From: Serilophus lunatus
Lineage: Eukaryota; Chordata; Aves; Passeriformes; Eurylaimidae
NCBI GenBank assembly: GCA_013399895.1
Contig: VXBA01004389.1
Location: 620,001-684,000, forward strand
DNA: 64,000 nucleotides
Direction of reading: 5' to 3'
In this document: positions 34,457-46,938 of the stretch, one piece after another
Position numbering within the stretch: position 1 is the first letter of the stretch
Layout: each line of letters opens with the position of its first letter
Made by a program: the position numbers and the translations under genes
The notes under the pieces: generated by a model
Databases searched by the model: none
What the model saw: only the letters and a program-made list of their open reading frames with translations
Told to the model about the DNA's origin: nothing

Positions 34457-36599
34457 GTGAATTTTACATTTTAACCAAGAAAGCCAGTCAAGGCCCAAAA
34501 TACCTCTGACAAAATGGCAAAAGTATGCAAGGTCCTTCCAAAAGAATATTTAAACCAACCGTTTCATTAAATTTCCAACCAGTTCTTATAATGGGTCCAA
34601 ATAAGAAAAAAGTAGAAATAGATACCAGGCTATAAAAGCATAAAAAAATTTTGGATAAAAATCATACCACTAAACCACTCACCCTGCGTGACAGGGACAG
34701 TAAAGGACAGATTGACCCAGGGCTCTTAATGCACTTAGGAAAAAAGGGGAGCAAAGAGAAATGTCTAATGAATGAAAAAGACCATCAACAGTAAGAAGAA
34801 CTGACCCCAGTGGAAGACAATTTTGTTTACCTTTCTTTCTTAATTAGTATTAACCAAGTACTGGCTTGGTGCAACAATAAGGATTTTAAAGACTCCCTCT
34901 GCAGAATAAGTCATCTACCCACACAGACTGTGCTCTGCAATCATACATATGCTGTATGTAATAATATATCTTTAATAATCACAATCACTAGGTTGCAGAG
35001 TGTCACTTCTCAGTCTAAACAGACTTCTTAATTTATTTTCTACCTTCAACAGAGCTAGGTATTCGTGAAGAAATTTTGCCTTTAACAAATAAAATAACAA
35101 AAAAACACCAGTCACAAGGCATTTATAAATTAGTGGGAGGAAAAAGCTCATTTAGAAACAAGATGTATCAGGATCTACAAGCTGGACAAGTACAACACAT
35201 TTTACTTAGTATCTCCAGCCTTACATTTTGGCACAAACCCATATTTTTCTACTTTACCTCTGGCTGATATCCATGTTGAGGTTTTTCTATTAGCACAGCC
35301 TATTTCCCCTAGCATTTCAGAGGGCTAGATTCAATTTCCTCTCCATGAATTTGAGCAGAAAAATGGATTGGCTCCACGTTCTTCTTAAATTTTGAAGCTA
35401 GTTTCAGATAGCTGTTTTATCACTATTTTTTTTTCCTTTCTTTGAATTTCACCACTACACTTTCCTTATCCACCTCCATGATTAAGTTGTTTTATTTCCT
35501 CCTGGTCTTTTAATTGGCAAACATATTCATCATCTCAAAGGATCCTGATCTAAGACACATCACACTGATAATATGAGTCCTTAGTTTGTGAGTCAGAACA
35601 GATCTCGATTTTGTGATTTAGGAAAATAAAGAAAAAGGTAAGGTGATAGCCAAAGTTCCCATACAATGTTAAAAGTCCAATTTTATTATTTTCCTGAGGT
35701 AGGTATTGACATACAGTTAACCAAGGAGAAAAACAGACACTAGCACAGATTTCTCTGGCTGTTACAATGATCCCTAGCACTTAATCCTGAATGATACTGA
35801 TATAGAAAAGGAAACCTGGTCCCTTGCAGGGAAAAGGTAAGGTTTTACTAGTTAGAACAGTAATTTTAGTCTTGTAGAATACAAAAAAATCCATACAAAT
35901 CATCAAAAATAAGCTGAGATGATCAATTCGTGGCCTGAGCATGAGAAAATGGCACTGTCCCCCTTGGCAGGAGGAACATAAGCACCCCTTGTCACCCCAC
36001 AGCACATTAAACACGTGCTCCAGAAGAAGCAACATTGACTGTTGTGTGTGAAGTTTTCAGAGCTGGCAAAAACGTAGAGAAGTTGTAGGGAATTCAGACA
36101 CAGAAAATTAACATAGAGTGGTGTAATTTCATTACTAAATTACTTCTGTATTATTAGACTATGAATGTGCTCCAGGATACAAAATCTGTCTTTTATGATG
36201 ATTACAGAATCAAAGAGCTATGGAATCAATATTACATACTATTTAGGTGTTAAAAGGCGTTAACTTGGGACAAGTCCTTTTTCACAATCTTTAAAAAGAA
36301 CACAAAAACAGATGATGCAAGAGTACTTTTTAAAAGTAACTTTTGTCCAATGATGATCACCTATTTCCTTTTAAAATACAACTTTATCATATGAACATTT
36401 TTATCACTTTTGAGGTATAGCTTTCATTGAAGTGTGTGCATATTAGGAGGAAAGAGTCACTCATGAATGGACTGCTGGTTAACACTGCTACCTTTGATCA
36501 CCTCAAGTTTCCTACCTCTAGTTAACATGGAGCAACAGATGAAGAGCAACAATTTTTACATCCCTGCACAATGTGCTGACTGCAGAACACAGCACAGCC
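34457..36599. other. Gene-free AT-rich stretch
   Basis: No gene, repeat family or conspicuous structure is recognised. Open frames on both strands stay below 85 codons and match nothing known. Confidence 0.5.
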
Positions 36600-36910
36600 A
36601 CCATCTGCTGTCTTTTGGGACATTGTTAGTGCTTTTGTTTTAAAATAATTAAGGCCTTGCATTAGGTTAAGCTATTTCCCCTTGCATTCACTGAGTCTCT
36701 ATGTACTGTCAGTAATAAGGTGGGTGGTGAACTGAAGAGCAAAACTGTCTTACACATGCACACACTTTAATGAAATGGCTCATTTAGGCAAGAAGTAAAC
36801 AGTTTACTTCATTAAATCCATTGGGTCTTTTTCTTTGACAGAATGAGGAACAGGTTGAGTTTCAAATTCAATAATAGTCAACCTGATTTGATGCTAACCC
36901 TCTTAAAAAC
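36600..36910. promoter_or_regulatory. Possible enhancer with palindromic forkhead site
   Basis: The patch contains the exact inverted repeat GAAGTAAAC-A-GTTTACTTC (36792-36810). GTAAACA and its complement TGTTTAC are the core forkhead-factor sequence, so both arms could be bound. AATTAA and TTTAAT words and a GGTGGGTGG box lie nearby. No gene or repeat explains the patch. An enhancer role is inference from motif content. Confidence 0.22.
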
Positions 36911-39900
36911 ACAAATTACAAAAAAAACCCCACACCGTTTCTGAGTGATTTCATAGTTCACATCCTGTCTTTCATTCTCTGTAAGAAATGCTGTAGTGTT
37001 CTTTATACCAGGACGAATTCAATTATTTACTTTTGTTCACAAGGGTATTTCTTCTCTTTCCAGCCATTGGGTTTATTTTTGTGGTAAATTAATCAACCGA
37101 TAGTTTCTCATTATGGCAAATGGGCTCTTACCAGCACTGTTACAAATTACATCAGCCATTGTCTTTCTAAAGAAGGATAAAAGATGTACAGCATTGCATG
37201 TTGTTAGTTACCAAACATCTGGATGATTATCAAGGGTTTATATAGTTGGTGGATTGTAGAACTATTGCAACATTAAAGTCATAATTTTAAAATTGAGTAA
37301 AGCTTTCGCAAATAAATTTTCTCTCTCTTTGGAGATACTTCCATTATCAAAAATAAAGGATAAATGATAATTACAGTCTTTTTCATCTTTTGGTGAAATT
37401 TCCCCATAATAGTTTCATTCTCTTTTTAAATAGCATTTAGATGATAGGAATTGAATTAAATTCTAGCATTTGACAAGCAAGCATAAAGACATTGAGATGT
37501 TATAGACCAAGTATGCTGAATACTGGGGGGTTTTTGCATGTGATTTGGACACATTCACAAGGAGACTGGCCAGGAGACCGAACCTCGGGACACGTTGGCC
37601 AAATGTGTACCACACATTTAAAACAAAAAATTGGATAAAACATACATGCATTTGGTCCTTTCAAAAACAAAGAGCCAAACATTCAGAAAACTTAATCACC
37701 TCATGAAAAGCTCAGCACAACCAACAAGAAGAATCTCACAGGTCTCATTGTGCTTTTGTCCAGTGTCTTAAAACCCATGCTGGCAATTCCTTAATAAACT
37801 CCAAAGTGACATCAACTCCTTCTCTACCACCACCATAACCAAACATGATAACCACAACTTATTTTCTAGACAACATCTCTAAGCAGCTTCCAAATGACAG
37901 AACACACTTTCCTCACTCCTCTGACCAGGTGTGATCTTGCTGCAGCAAGCCTCAAAACCCACAAATATTGACAATCCTGCCTGGAGTGAGCAGGGTGTTG
38001 CTATTCTAGTGCTTTAGCTAAATTAATTTACCAACATTAAGACCAACCTCAACCAGCTTGGCTATTTTCTCCTCTTTTCACAAAAAACACAATGTCAAAC
38101 TAACAGATAGAAAACAATATCATCTTTTTTTTTCTAATTTATGAATCTTACATGTTGTCTTCATCTGTCTCAGAACTTCTGAGCACTGACACATAGTCCA
38201 TCCAATTTAAAAAATTATTCCATCCATTTTAAGGAGGTACTACCTTACAGCTTAGTTTGATTTGGGGGGCTTCAGTGCAGATGGAGTGATTTTTTTGTTT
38301 GTTTTTGAGAGAGGGTGGTTTTGTGGGTTTTTGTTCTGTTTTTAATTTTTTTTAAGTTTGCCCAGTCCTGCTTTAGTTTTGCAGACTCATAGCTGCAAAC
38401 CAACAGTGCCATCCACTGTCTCTCAGAATGATCTTGTTCAATAGATATTTCTCCCTGTTAAATAAGATGCTCCATTTTAAAATCTCAGTGCTTGCAAACA
38501 AGGGGTACCTGGGAGATGCCAGAGCTTCATGTTTCTAAAATAAGCCGAATTATAGTGGCAGAGATTTGCATGGAAAATAATAAAAAGTCCTGACTAAATT
38601 CTGTAGAAAATACGAACAATTCATATTTTTCTCCTGTGACCATAGTATTTTATTCAAATATACTGAATAGGATTGATTTTTAATAGGACTGTGGAATAAA
38701 TTCACATTTGAACCACAAATGGGTCAATTATGTCACAATACTGAATTGTTGTCAGCACCATCAGTTCTGGAAATGATGTTTCCTCCAGAGCAGTGAAGCT
38801 GCCTGGTGGAATCAGGGAAGCTGGGCACAATACCTGCATCTGTGCCCAGGAAAGGTGCTACAACAGGACAAATTTGCCCTGGTTTTCAGCCATTTCTCAA
38901 ATATTCTAAGTGGAGCTCTGTTGCTGGATACAGAGATCTTCTACAAGTACTAATATTGACCTAAGAGGGAACCAGTAACTTAGGAGAGATAGCACAAATT
39001 AGGCATTAGAATAATTTATTCATAAAGTAGGAGGAAAGGAACAAATCCATCAATAAGAGACAGGATACAATCAGATGTAGCACTTTTGGTACCATCAAAT
39101 TTTCCATTTCTTTGAAGCTTTCTGGCAAATGTATTATTCTAGGTAGGTTTAAGGAGGTAAGTATGTGCGTAACTGCATCTAAGTGTTAAAATTGTTATAT
39201 GAATTGTGATCACACAAAAGCTGCAATTACAGACTTAGTAATTAAAGTGGGGTTGCCTGCGTGCTACAAGCCAAAACATACCAGCATATACAAACTGGGT
39301 GTAAACTACGAGATTAGACTTAAATAAGAGACAGAGAGTAAGCATCACTTCATTATTACTTTTTCTAGAAGCAATATCTTTAGTGAACACTGGAATAAAT
39401 GGTTATATAATATCAGAAATTATAGTCCATAAAGCAATCATACATGCTGTGTAGGCCTCACAGCCCACAGAAACTGAATTACTTTAATGATAAGGTTATC
39501 CAGAAAATTTGAGTGTTTTCCCTGTCTGACATCTATTACTTAGATAATGTCTATAGGAGGTACATCATCTCCAATTTTAATAGCCATTTCCAAAAAAGGG
39601 TCTTGAAAAAAGACATAGACAGGCATTTAGATAGTCCCTGAATATAACAATCATTTAATAAAACTATGTGTAATAACTGTCTGATTTTACTCTTAATAAA
39701 CATGAAGTCAGGAAAAATAAGTAGAGTGTGAGAAACAGCTGTGTCAACAACTAGTAACAGAACTTCAATACTCATCTCAGCTGCAGAGGAAAAATCCTAG
39801 GAAAGGTTGGATATACCTTACTGGGACTACAGTACTGGAGTTGAAGTGAGGTAGGAAGTGGAATACCCAAAAGTACAGGACAAGTCCTCAGTTCTGCTGG

Positions 39901-40042
39901 ACCCCATCATGGCACTCATGATTATCTTTCAAAGAAGTATTCTTTCTGTAATCACTCAGGAGAATCAACATATTTGGAGAAGTACAGTTTGGATGTGTTC
40001 TGGCCAACTCCAACTTGCAGGCTTGCCCTTTTCCCTGCACAG
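36911..40042. other. Gene-free stretch
   Basis: No gene is recognised. A T/G-rich low-complexity patch lies at about 38285-38360. A short block at about 37540-37610 has more CpG than its surroundings. A GAG|GTAAGT donor at about 39156 follows a 39-nt open interval after a TTTGAAG acceptor, but the interval is too small to support as an exon. Confidence 0.45.
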
Positions 40043-40096
40043 GAATTACAGATGGCCACAGATCTGCACAAAATGTTTTATTATGCCGTGCTTCAG
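40043..40096 (+). other. Candidate exon, 54 nt
   Basis: A pyrimidine-rich acceptor CCCTTTTCCCTGCACAG and a donor CTTCAG|GTAAAA bound 54 nt (18 codons), open in phase 0 as ELQMATDLHKMFYYAVLQ and also open in a second phase. It could follow the 34250-34456 candidate in frame. The family is unknown and the exon is unproven. Confidence 0.15.
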
Positions 40097-41263
40097 GTAA
40101 AAACACTGCCAACTCCGTGTGGCTTCTGTCTCTGTAGGGCTTGTACAATGTAACTGAAGGTGAATTGGTTAGACTTCCACGGCTCTTGCACTCCTCTAGT
40201 TTTGAGTTTCTGTAAACCCTGCAGAACTACCGTGACCACCCCTCCACATACATTCATTTCTTGAAAATAGCTCCCTGTTAATACTACAGTGCAAAGAAAA
40301 TCATAAATTGCAAAGCTTTTTATTTAAGTTGAAAATTAAAATTAAAAACAGGCACAGTTACATCAAGGACCACCCCACCATTTCCTTGTCATCACCAGCT
40401 ACAGCAAACACAAGTTGAATGTAAAGTTCTTTTTGCTCTGAATCTCTCAGAACTTCTCATCTCACCTGAAAAAAGCTGGTGCAAAGATGAAAGACTGGAC
40501 TAGCTCCATCACAGACACAGCAGACCATAATTGTGGTTTCAGGGAAACAAGTTTACTCTGCTTCATTGCACAGCCAGTCAGGTCAGACAGAACCATGAAT
40601 AATAATGAATAAAAAAAAGCCAAAAAATATTTTTGTATGAGATTTCTAAACTGTCACCTAAAACACGAGTAATACTTAAAATGCCAGAAGTCAGAATTTC
40701 AATTACATTTCTCATATGAGAAATTGTAACAAAATATTATCTCACACAATCAAAATCAAAGTCAATATTCAGCTGTAGAGACAGTAACAACATTACAGTC
40801 TGTTGGTGCATTTATAGTTGTCTATGCAACACATTTATTATACTTTAGAGTTTTCATTTCTGTTTTCAGCCAATCTTTGCTTTTGCATAGAAAAACTACT
40901 ATTATTTAATACCTGCTCACCTAGAGAAAACTGCAAGATGTTAATGAAATATACATAACAGCAAGAAAGCAAAAAGAGGTAAATAAGAAAAATGATTTAA
41001 ACTCATGCATCTCTGTTTTCATGAGAACATTTAAAAGAATAGAGACTCAAACTAAGCTCTGATGACTAAGACACTGCCTGGAACTCTATGCTAAATTTTC
41101 ATCTGATATAGTAACATGAGAATGCTACTAAGAAAAAATTTGTACGTTCATTTGCGTACAACACCCCCTTATTTCACTTTTATACATAAACATATAAGAA
41201 TATATACCTATCTTCCCAATGGACAAGGGAATCATGGACTGTCTTGTCTTTGCCTCTTTTCAG

Positions 41264-41377
41264 ATTTGTTGGATTCAACACTTAAGGCAATTAGAATTCC
41301 TAAAAATATCATACTTCCAACAAGCATCCAAAGACATCAACTACTATGCAGACTAGGCTGCAAAAAGTAGATTAGTG
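41264..41377 (+). other. Candidate exon, 114 nt, with a strong splice pair
   Basis: The acceptor has the best pyrimidine tract among the plus-strand candidates (GTCTTGTCTTTGCCTCTTTTCAG) and the donor is GTG|GTAAGT at 41377/41378. All three frames contain a stop (phase 0 at 41354-41356, another at 41368-41370), so it would be non-coding or carry the end of a reading frame. If joined in phase to 34250-34456 and 40043-40096, the frame would stop here after 30 codons, about 117 codons in all. That chain is hypothetical. Confidence 0.2.
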
Positions 41378-41854
41378 GTAAGTTAAACTTGTCTTTACTT
41401 TGGTTTAAAATATTTATAATTGAGTCTGATCTGTTATTCTCTGCTGCCTTCTAAACACCCTCCATCTTTCTGCACATTTCACAGAATTTTATTCAGCGAC
41501 ATATTACAACCACAACATCTAAAATTTTCATCTCAACAACTCTGCTACCCATTAGTGTCATATTACCAGTTCTGTCTTCAACTGGTTTAAGTAATATGAT
41601 TTAACTGGAGCAACAATTACTGGTTTTGACTGCAGAATCTTGACTCCTTCTGGGAGTCTGATCTCCAGTATGGAGCTGATTATTCTATATTTTTTATTCA
41701 TTAAAAAAAAAATTGTTCTGATTTTCAAGAGATTCACATTTGCAGAAGGTCAGTAAATTACTTGTATCACATGCATGTTGCCTGTTACAGAAATCCACAT
41801 TTCAGAAATGTAGAAGTGTGATAGGTGGTGATAGACATATCAATCATGCTTTTG

Positions 41855-41920
41855 AACAACCTACACACAGACACTAAAATGGTTACAAACAACCTACTCA
41901 CAAGCCCTAAAATAGTTACA
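41855..41920 (+). repeat. 33-bp tandem duplication, 2 copies
   Basis: Two adjacent 33-nt units (41855-41887 and 41888-41920) both start AACAACCTAC and end GTTACA. They match at 28 of 33 positions. It is older than the 30-bp duplication at 9477. Confidence 0.9.
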
Positions 41921-42519
41921 GTAGTTTAAATAGGAAATATAAAATTTCAGGGCTATTTTTATTTATTAACATCTTAATTGCAGTCTCTATAAAACATTAC
42001 ACTGAAAATAGTAGAAACCTGTTTACATACACTCAGTTTATTGGGGAGGCAGAAAGGATGAGTATCAGAGTTCACCACCTTCCAGCAGCTACTAGGTATC
42101 TTACTCTGCCATCCCTACATCCCTGTCCCAGGGTGTTCAACAAAGTCTACCAAAAAACACTATTACTTCGTCTTTACTTCTCTTTTACAACTATCCCCCC
42201 CAGCATCCAGAATTGAAGAAGGACAAGTATCAATCACGGAGTAAAACAGATCTAATCTTCTTGATTTAACATTTGTTAAAGCCTTACTCTTTCTCTCCTT
42301 TCTCTCCTGTAACTGGAGCTTCAGTCCTGTCTGGTTAGCCTGGAGCTGCAGAGGCAACAGTGCTCAGAGCTCCTAGGAGCAGAAGCTGGATCAAAAACAC
42401 CCAACACAAAACAACCTCTGGCTTAACCTTCTGTTCTGCACTGAGTCTTAATTCTGACATATAGTCCTCAGCATGATCATAACCCAGAAAAAACCCTATT
42501 TCAATACATACAGTTCTGA

Positions 42520-42660
42520 ATTTGGTTTTTTGTGAAAACACTTTCAATTTGATAATTCTTGTGGGGCTTTTGTGTTGTGATTTCTTTGTGGATTTTTTTA
42601 TGGGGGGGGGTGGGGTTGCGTGTTTCTGTTGTTTTTGTTTGGGTTTTTTTGAAAGAAAAA
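42520..42660 (+). repeat. G/T-rich low-complexity patch with G9
   Basis: The segment is nearly all T and G and includes G9-T-G4 at about 42602-42615. The minus-strand 125-codon frame over it is Pro/Lys-rich only because the DNA is low in complexity, so I do not call it a gene. The fourth G-run lies about 28 nt away, making a stable quadruplex doubtful. Confidence 0.65.
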
Positions 42661-43439
42661 TCTCCAGTGCTACCACAGACCAGAATGAACACAAAGCACA
42701 GAAAGCCAACATAATGTCAACAAATCAGAACAGGGTCATGAAACGGCTGTTCCTGAACTCTATTATGGAGAAAAGCAAAAAATCTGCTACTTATTTTTGT
42801 CACTAGGTAAGTTTTCCACACCAAAAAGTCAAATACTCCATTTCACAGCTCTTCTTCGATGTTAGGATGACTTCCAGCTCTAACAAGAGGTCTTCAAAAG
42901 ACCCATGATTCTACAGAAGGCGAGTTCTCCCATGGTAGATGAAATTTCACTGCTGTTACTTTCATCAGCTCCAAGTCAATGCATTTTAAAATATGCGGAT
43001 TCCAAAACGAAAGCTTTGAATCTCTTCTGAATTCAAATTGCAGGTACTGCAGACTTAGACAACTGTGCACAGGGCAAATCCAGTCTCCCTCTACATGCTT
43101 GTCATTAGTGTAGACATCTTTGGTTTGCATTTTTTTAAACATGTAGAAGAAATAGAAAGATTAGATAGAGATTGGTCATGAAGACTACTGACAAAAGACT
43201 TTTAGTTTTGAACTATTTCTTTATTATTAAATGATCTAAATATTTTTGGTTAAATGCAATATTATCAATTTAATTACAAGTCTTTAAAGATGACCAATCA
43301 TTGAAAAATAAGTCTGTTAGTAGATGATAACACCATTAAATAAGGAAAAGTTTAAAAAAGTAAATCAGACTAAAAAAATAATAAAAATAACCATGGAGTC
43401 TGATAAAGAAACAAACACAATCATCTTTCATGGCTTTCC

Positions 43440-43760
43440 ACTTTCTTTAAAAAGCCATTGGGAATTTCTGCTCTAAACCCTTTATTGTTAGCAGATGCTG
43501 ACTGAAGGGGATAGTTCCCCACATTCTAATTAAACCATTTTTTAATTCCCACTCTGCACACATAAAAGCTTGAGAAACAAAGTGATTACTGACTGGTACA
43601 GAAGTTTAATCGATACAGCCTAATTCATTCATCCTGTGGTTTTATAAGCCAAATGGAATACTCATTGCATATTACAGAGGAAATAAAACAGCCAGTATGT
43701 TATTGTCAGTCTACAAGAACAACAACACTAATTACTGCTGCTCTTTTTTGAGAAAGGGCT
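43440..43760. promoter_or_regulatory. Possible conserved non-coding element
   Basis: The patch has unique, complex sequence with several homeodomain-type cores (CTAATTAAAC, TTTAATTCCC, TTAATCGAT, CCTAATTC, CTAATTACTG) spread over 300 bases and no long open frame or repeat. The density suggests a developmental enhancer. Conservation was not tested. Confidence 0.22.
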
Positions 43761-44041
43761 TGGTGTTTGGAAGAAGTTTTTTAATGCTTAAGTTGGCAAA
43801 ATATTCCATACAAGTATGAACTAAGGGTTTCTCCACCAAAGAACATCTTGATAATAGCTTTTGATTTACTCAGAACTCCTAAAAAAATTTAAATTTGAAA
43901 GTCAGGCTTTATGTAATCCATTTTTTTTGTTATTGAGGTTTTTTTGCCTCTGTGCACAAAGTGGGCAGATGCCTGGGTCTATGGATTGGTGAGAGCAGCA
44001 AAATGAGCCAGAGAGCTGGGATCAAGATGCTGCTCTTTCAG

Positions 44042-44100
44042 GGATACAGGATGTCATGGAGATGTTCTGTGTGCATCTCAAAATACGTGGTACAAGAGCT
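44042..44100 (+). other. Candidate exon, 59 nt
   Basis: An acceptor GCTGCTCTTTCAG (44041) and a GTAAGT donor at 44101 bound 59 nt in a locally GC-richer area. The donor's exon side (GAGCT) is weak. It lies 105 nt before another candidate exon, with an (ATCC)n tract between them. Confidence 0.14.
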
Positions 44101-44122
44101 GTAAGTCTGGATTCCCAGTTTT

Positions 44123-44158
44123 ATCCATCCATCCATCCATCCATCCATCTATCCATCC
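44123..44158 (+). repeat. (ATCC)9 microsatellite
   Basis: Nine ATCC units, with one C-to-T change (ATCT) near the end. It is a likely polymorphic tetranucleotide repeat. Confidence 0.95.
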
Positions 44159-44205
44159 TTTCATTTTCCTCCTGTAACAGCCTAAGTCTTACCTCTCCAC
44201 CCCAG

Positions 44206-44259
44206 AACACAATCTCCTGCACCTCCAGCACACTTGAGGAGCTGAGAGGCTGTCTCTGG
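44206..44259 (+). other. Candidate exon, 54 nt, strong splice sites
   Basis: The acceptor CTTACCTCTCCACCCCAG has an almost pure pyrimidine tract. The donor CTGG|GTAAGT is near consensus. The 54 nt are 18 codons, open in phase 0 (starts NTISCTSSTLEELRG). A competing minus-strand reading also exists: GAGAG|GTAAGA at about 44190. No protein family is recognised. A non-coding transcript or chance pairing is possible. Confidence 0.2.
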
Positions 44260-45599
44260 GTAAGTTTACACATTTCATTGTGGAAAACAGGATACATAAA
44301 CTTCTATTTAGTTTCACCTCCTTAAAGCCACAACAAGATCTAACTAGCTTCAAGGCAGCTGAAATGCTCCTAAATTCCACATGACAACAGATGAGTTACA
44401 TGTGAGGGCATAGATACTACCTCAGGGAATGTCCTGTCAAATTTGAGAAGATTATAGAGTTCTAGAAGATTCTCAAAAGGAGAGTGAAAAACATACCACT
44501 TGGAGTGAACCTCCCATGCTATTGCTCACATCCCTTCACAGTGACAGCTTTGAGAGGGAGAGGAATATCCTTTTCTGTGGGCAACCATTCAGGCCTGCTT
44601 TGGGGGCAGGGAAGACGATTGTGCACTTGTTACATTAGCTTAGGGTCTGAGGGGAGGCACCAGCTCGTAACTGCTCACAACTCTTATCAGGCATCAAATG
44701 TGTGGGTATCAGTAACTGTTTTCCATCTCCTTAAGGATCAGTCAGGGCTCAGTCAGTCCTGACCACTCTTAAGAGGAAGAAGTATTTCCTGGAGCGTTTT
44801 GTTTGGTTGGGTTGTTGTTTTTGTTTTTTTCAAACTTGTTCTCAGTAAGGGACACCTGTCTGCTGCACACATGGTGCTGTTGGGAGGAAGGGAACTGTCA
44901 TCTTTCCTGCCCAAACTGATCATGGCTTACAGGAAAGGTAGGGCAGGTGGGCTGGAAATGATCAACTGAGCAAGGACTCTCAGTAACATTAGATGCCAAA
45001 TTATAGGTTTGATAAATAACTCTAAGGCAAAAGCAAAACCTGTAATGTGCACAGAGAAAGCCTCATTTTTAATCTGCTGCTCTTCAGTTATTGCAAGGAA
45101 TGGGACTCATTCTGACCCTCAAAGCAGAAATACTGATACTAGTCCTAATGCCAAAGCATAAACACAGAACAAAAACAACTAGATGCAAGTTTGAAATGAC
45201 AGGCCCGCAGAGAGTAATAGTTTTGAGTTACAAAGTGAGTATTATTATATCTGGGTTTTTTTTTTGAGAACCATGCAGTATTGTTTCAGGCACTGTAAAA
45301 GCAGATAATTATAGTCATCAGCCTAAAACGTTTCAACCCAGGGAATCAAACAGGAAGATGGATAGCAAGACACAGCATATCATTAGAGCAGTTTAGTAAT
45401 TTTTCCCCCTGTATTATATTACAACTTAACATCCTTGTCAGGCTGGAAATCTCATTTTAATGAGTTCTGCAAAAAATAAATAAAACTGACAAATGCACAC
45501 TTGTTAACACTACAACTATTGTAATTATTTTCCCCAAGGGAAAAAAAAATCATGTTCAGTTTAATATTTGGTGATAGTTGCATGAATTTGAAATATGAC

Positions 45600-45655
45600 T
45601 ATGTGTATATCCGTGCATAAATGTATATGTATGCACATATAATGCATGCATATAC
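45600..45655 (+). repeat. Alternating TATG/CATA low-complexity tract
   Basis: This is mostly alternating pyrimidine-purine sequence (GTGTATAT, ATGTATATGTATGCACATAT, GCATGCATATAC). It is self-complementary in several registers. It is likely a degenerate TG/TA microsatellite. Confidence 0.6.
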
Positions 45656-46917
45656 AGTTTTTTAAGTCTCAGTAGCTATTTTCCAGGCTGGTCTTCATTA
45701 GTTACCTAATTTCTTACAGGTTTCAAATTCAAGACTCGCTTTCTTCTAGGTTACATGGACTGGTTATATAATCTCTCTCTAAGCTTGAAGTGCAATCATG
45801 ACTGTAATGTCCCATTCCATTCTAAAATTCATATATATTCAGAAAATGATGTGAACAAAAGTTGGAATGAATAGCAGCAAAAGTGCTTTAGCAATCAATT
45901 TAAGAGGCAGATTAGCTAATCAAATTCTGCTCCTCCTGTTTCTATGGGTGATCGTTTTTTTCTGGTAGTAGTTTCAGAGCTTTCAGAAACAGGTACCATT
46001 TCTCAGAAAATGCTGATTTTTCCTCTTTGAGAGATTCATAATCTCAAGGAACCTTCAGATTTCAGAAGTGGATGCATTCCTTTAGTCTTTAAATTATTTG
46101 AACTTTTAGAATTTTTTCCTCATAGGTAATCGTTATTATGGATTTCCAATTTGCACACAGTTTGTATGCTAAAAATACAAAGTTTTAAAATATATCTAAA
46201 GTGAAAAACACCAACCTTTATGTTTAAGCAAGTGAAGAAAATTATGAATATGATAAACCAGCAAAGGACATACAAGAGGAAAACCACCACAGGCAACAAA
46301 CTTAAGAACAGGGCAGCAAAAGAGCTGTGGAACATAAGTAGACATTTAAATCACATGCACGTCATGAACCAGTTGTACAAGGGAAGAAAAATGAGAACTT
46401 GAGAGTTGCAAGTCAGCTGACAACCTGCAGAACACCAACTAAACTACAGTCACAACACAGGCAGCACAATGCAAACTTTTGGCTCTGTGTGCAATTCCAT
46501 TGCAACACCCTCTTGCAGCTGGATTCCAAAGCGCTTCAGGGAACAGGGTGGTGCTAAGACACAAGAAGATGCTAATCATGTTTCAGAAATACTGAAAATC
46601 CACATTGGAATAGATCTGGATTACTTTCATCGTTTCATGAAGTATCAATTGAGATGGCAGTAATTACTGCTTATACAGCAGATTTCTGATTCCCTGCTGG
46701 TATGTGTTTAGAGCCCCTGAAGTAGTCTAACTGCAAGCATTAGTAACATGTCTACACTAAGATTGCCCCATCTAAATCAGTGAGACTACTCAGTTAATTT
46801 TACACACATCCTTAATAGCTTCCCTGGATCAGGACTTACTGCAGGAAATAAGTATTAAATGATTGCCACATGTATCTGCAGAGGGTTGTCCAGAAACCAA
46901 AAATTCTATTTCACACC

Positions 46918-46938
46918 AAAAAAAAAAAAAAAAAAAAT
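46918..46938 (+). repeat. A21 homopolymer
   Basis: Twenty-one adenines follow TTTCACACC. A second run of 13 lies at 47004-47016. Neither is tied to a recognisable retrocopy. Confidence 0.9.

Noticed and set aside
42602..42650. G-quadruplex
   Set aside because: G9 and G4 are adjacent, but the next G-run is about 28 nt away, beyond usual loop lengths.
42335..42712. 125-codon minus-strand frame rich in Lys and Pro
   Set aside because: Its unusual composition comes from the G/T-rich low-complexity tract with G9 at about 42600, not from a real protein.
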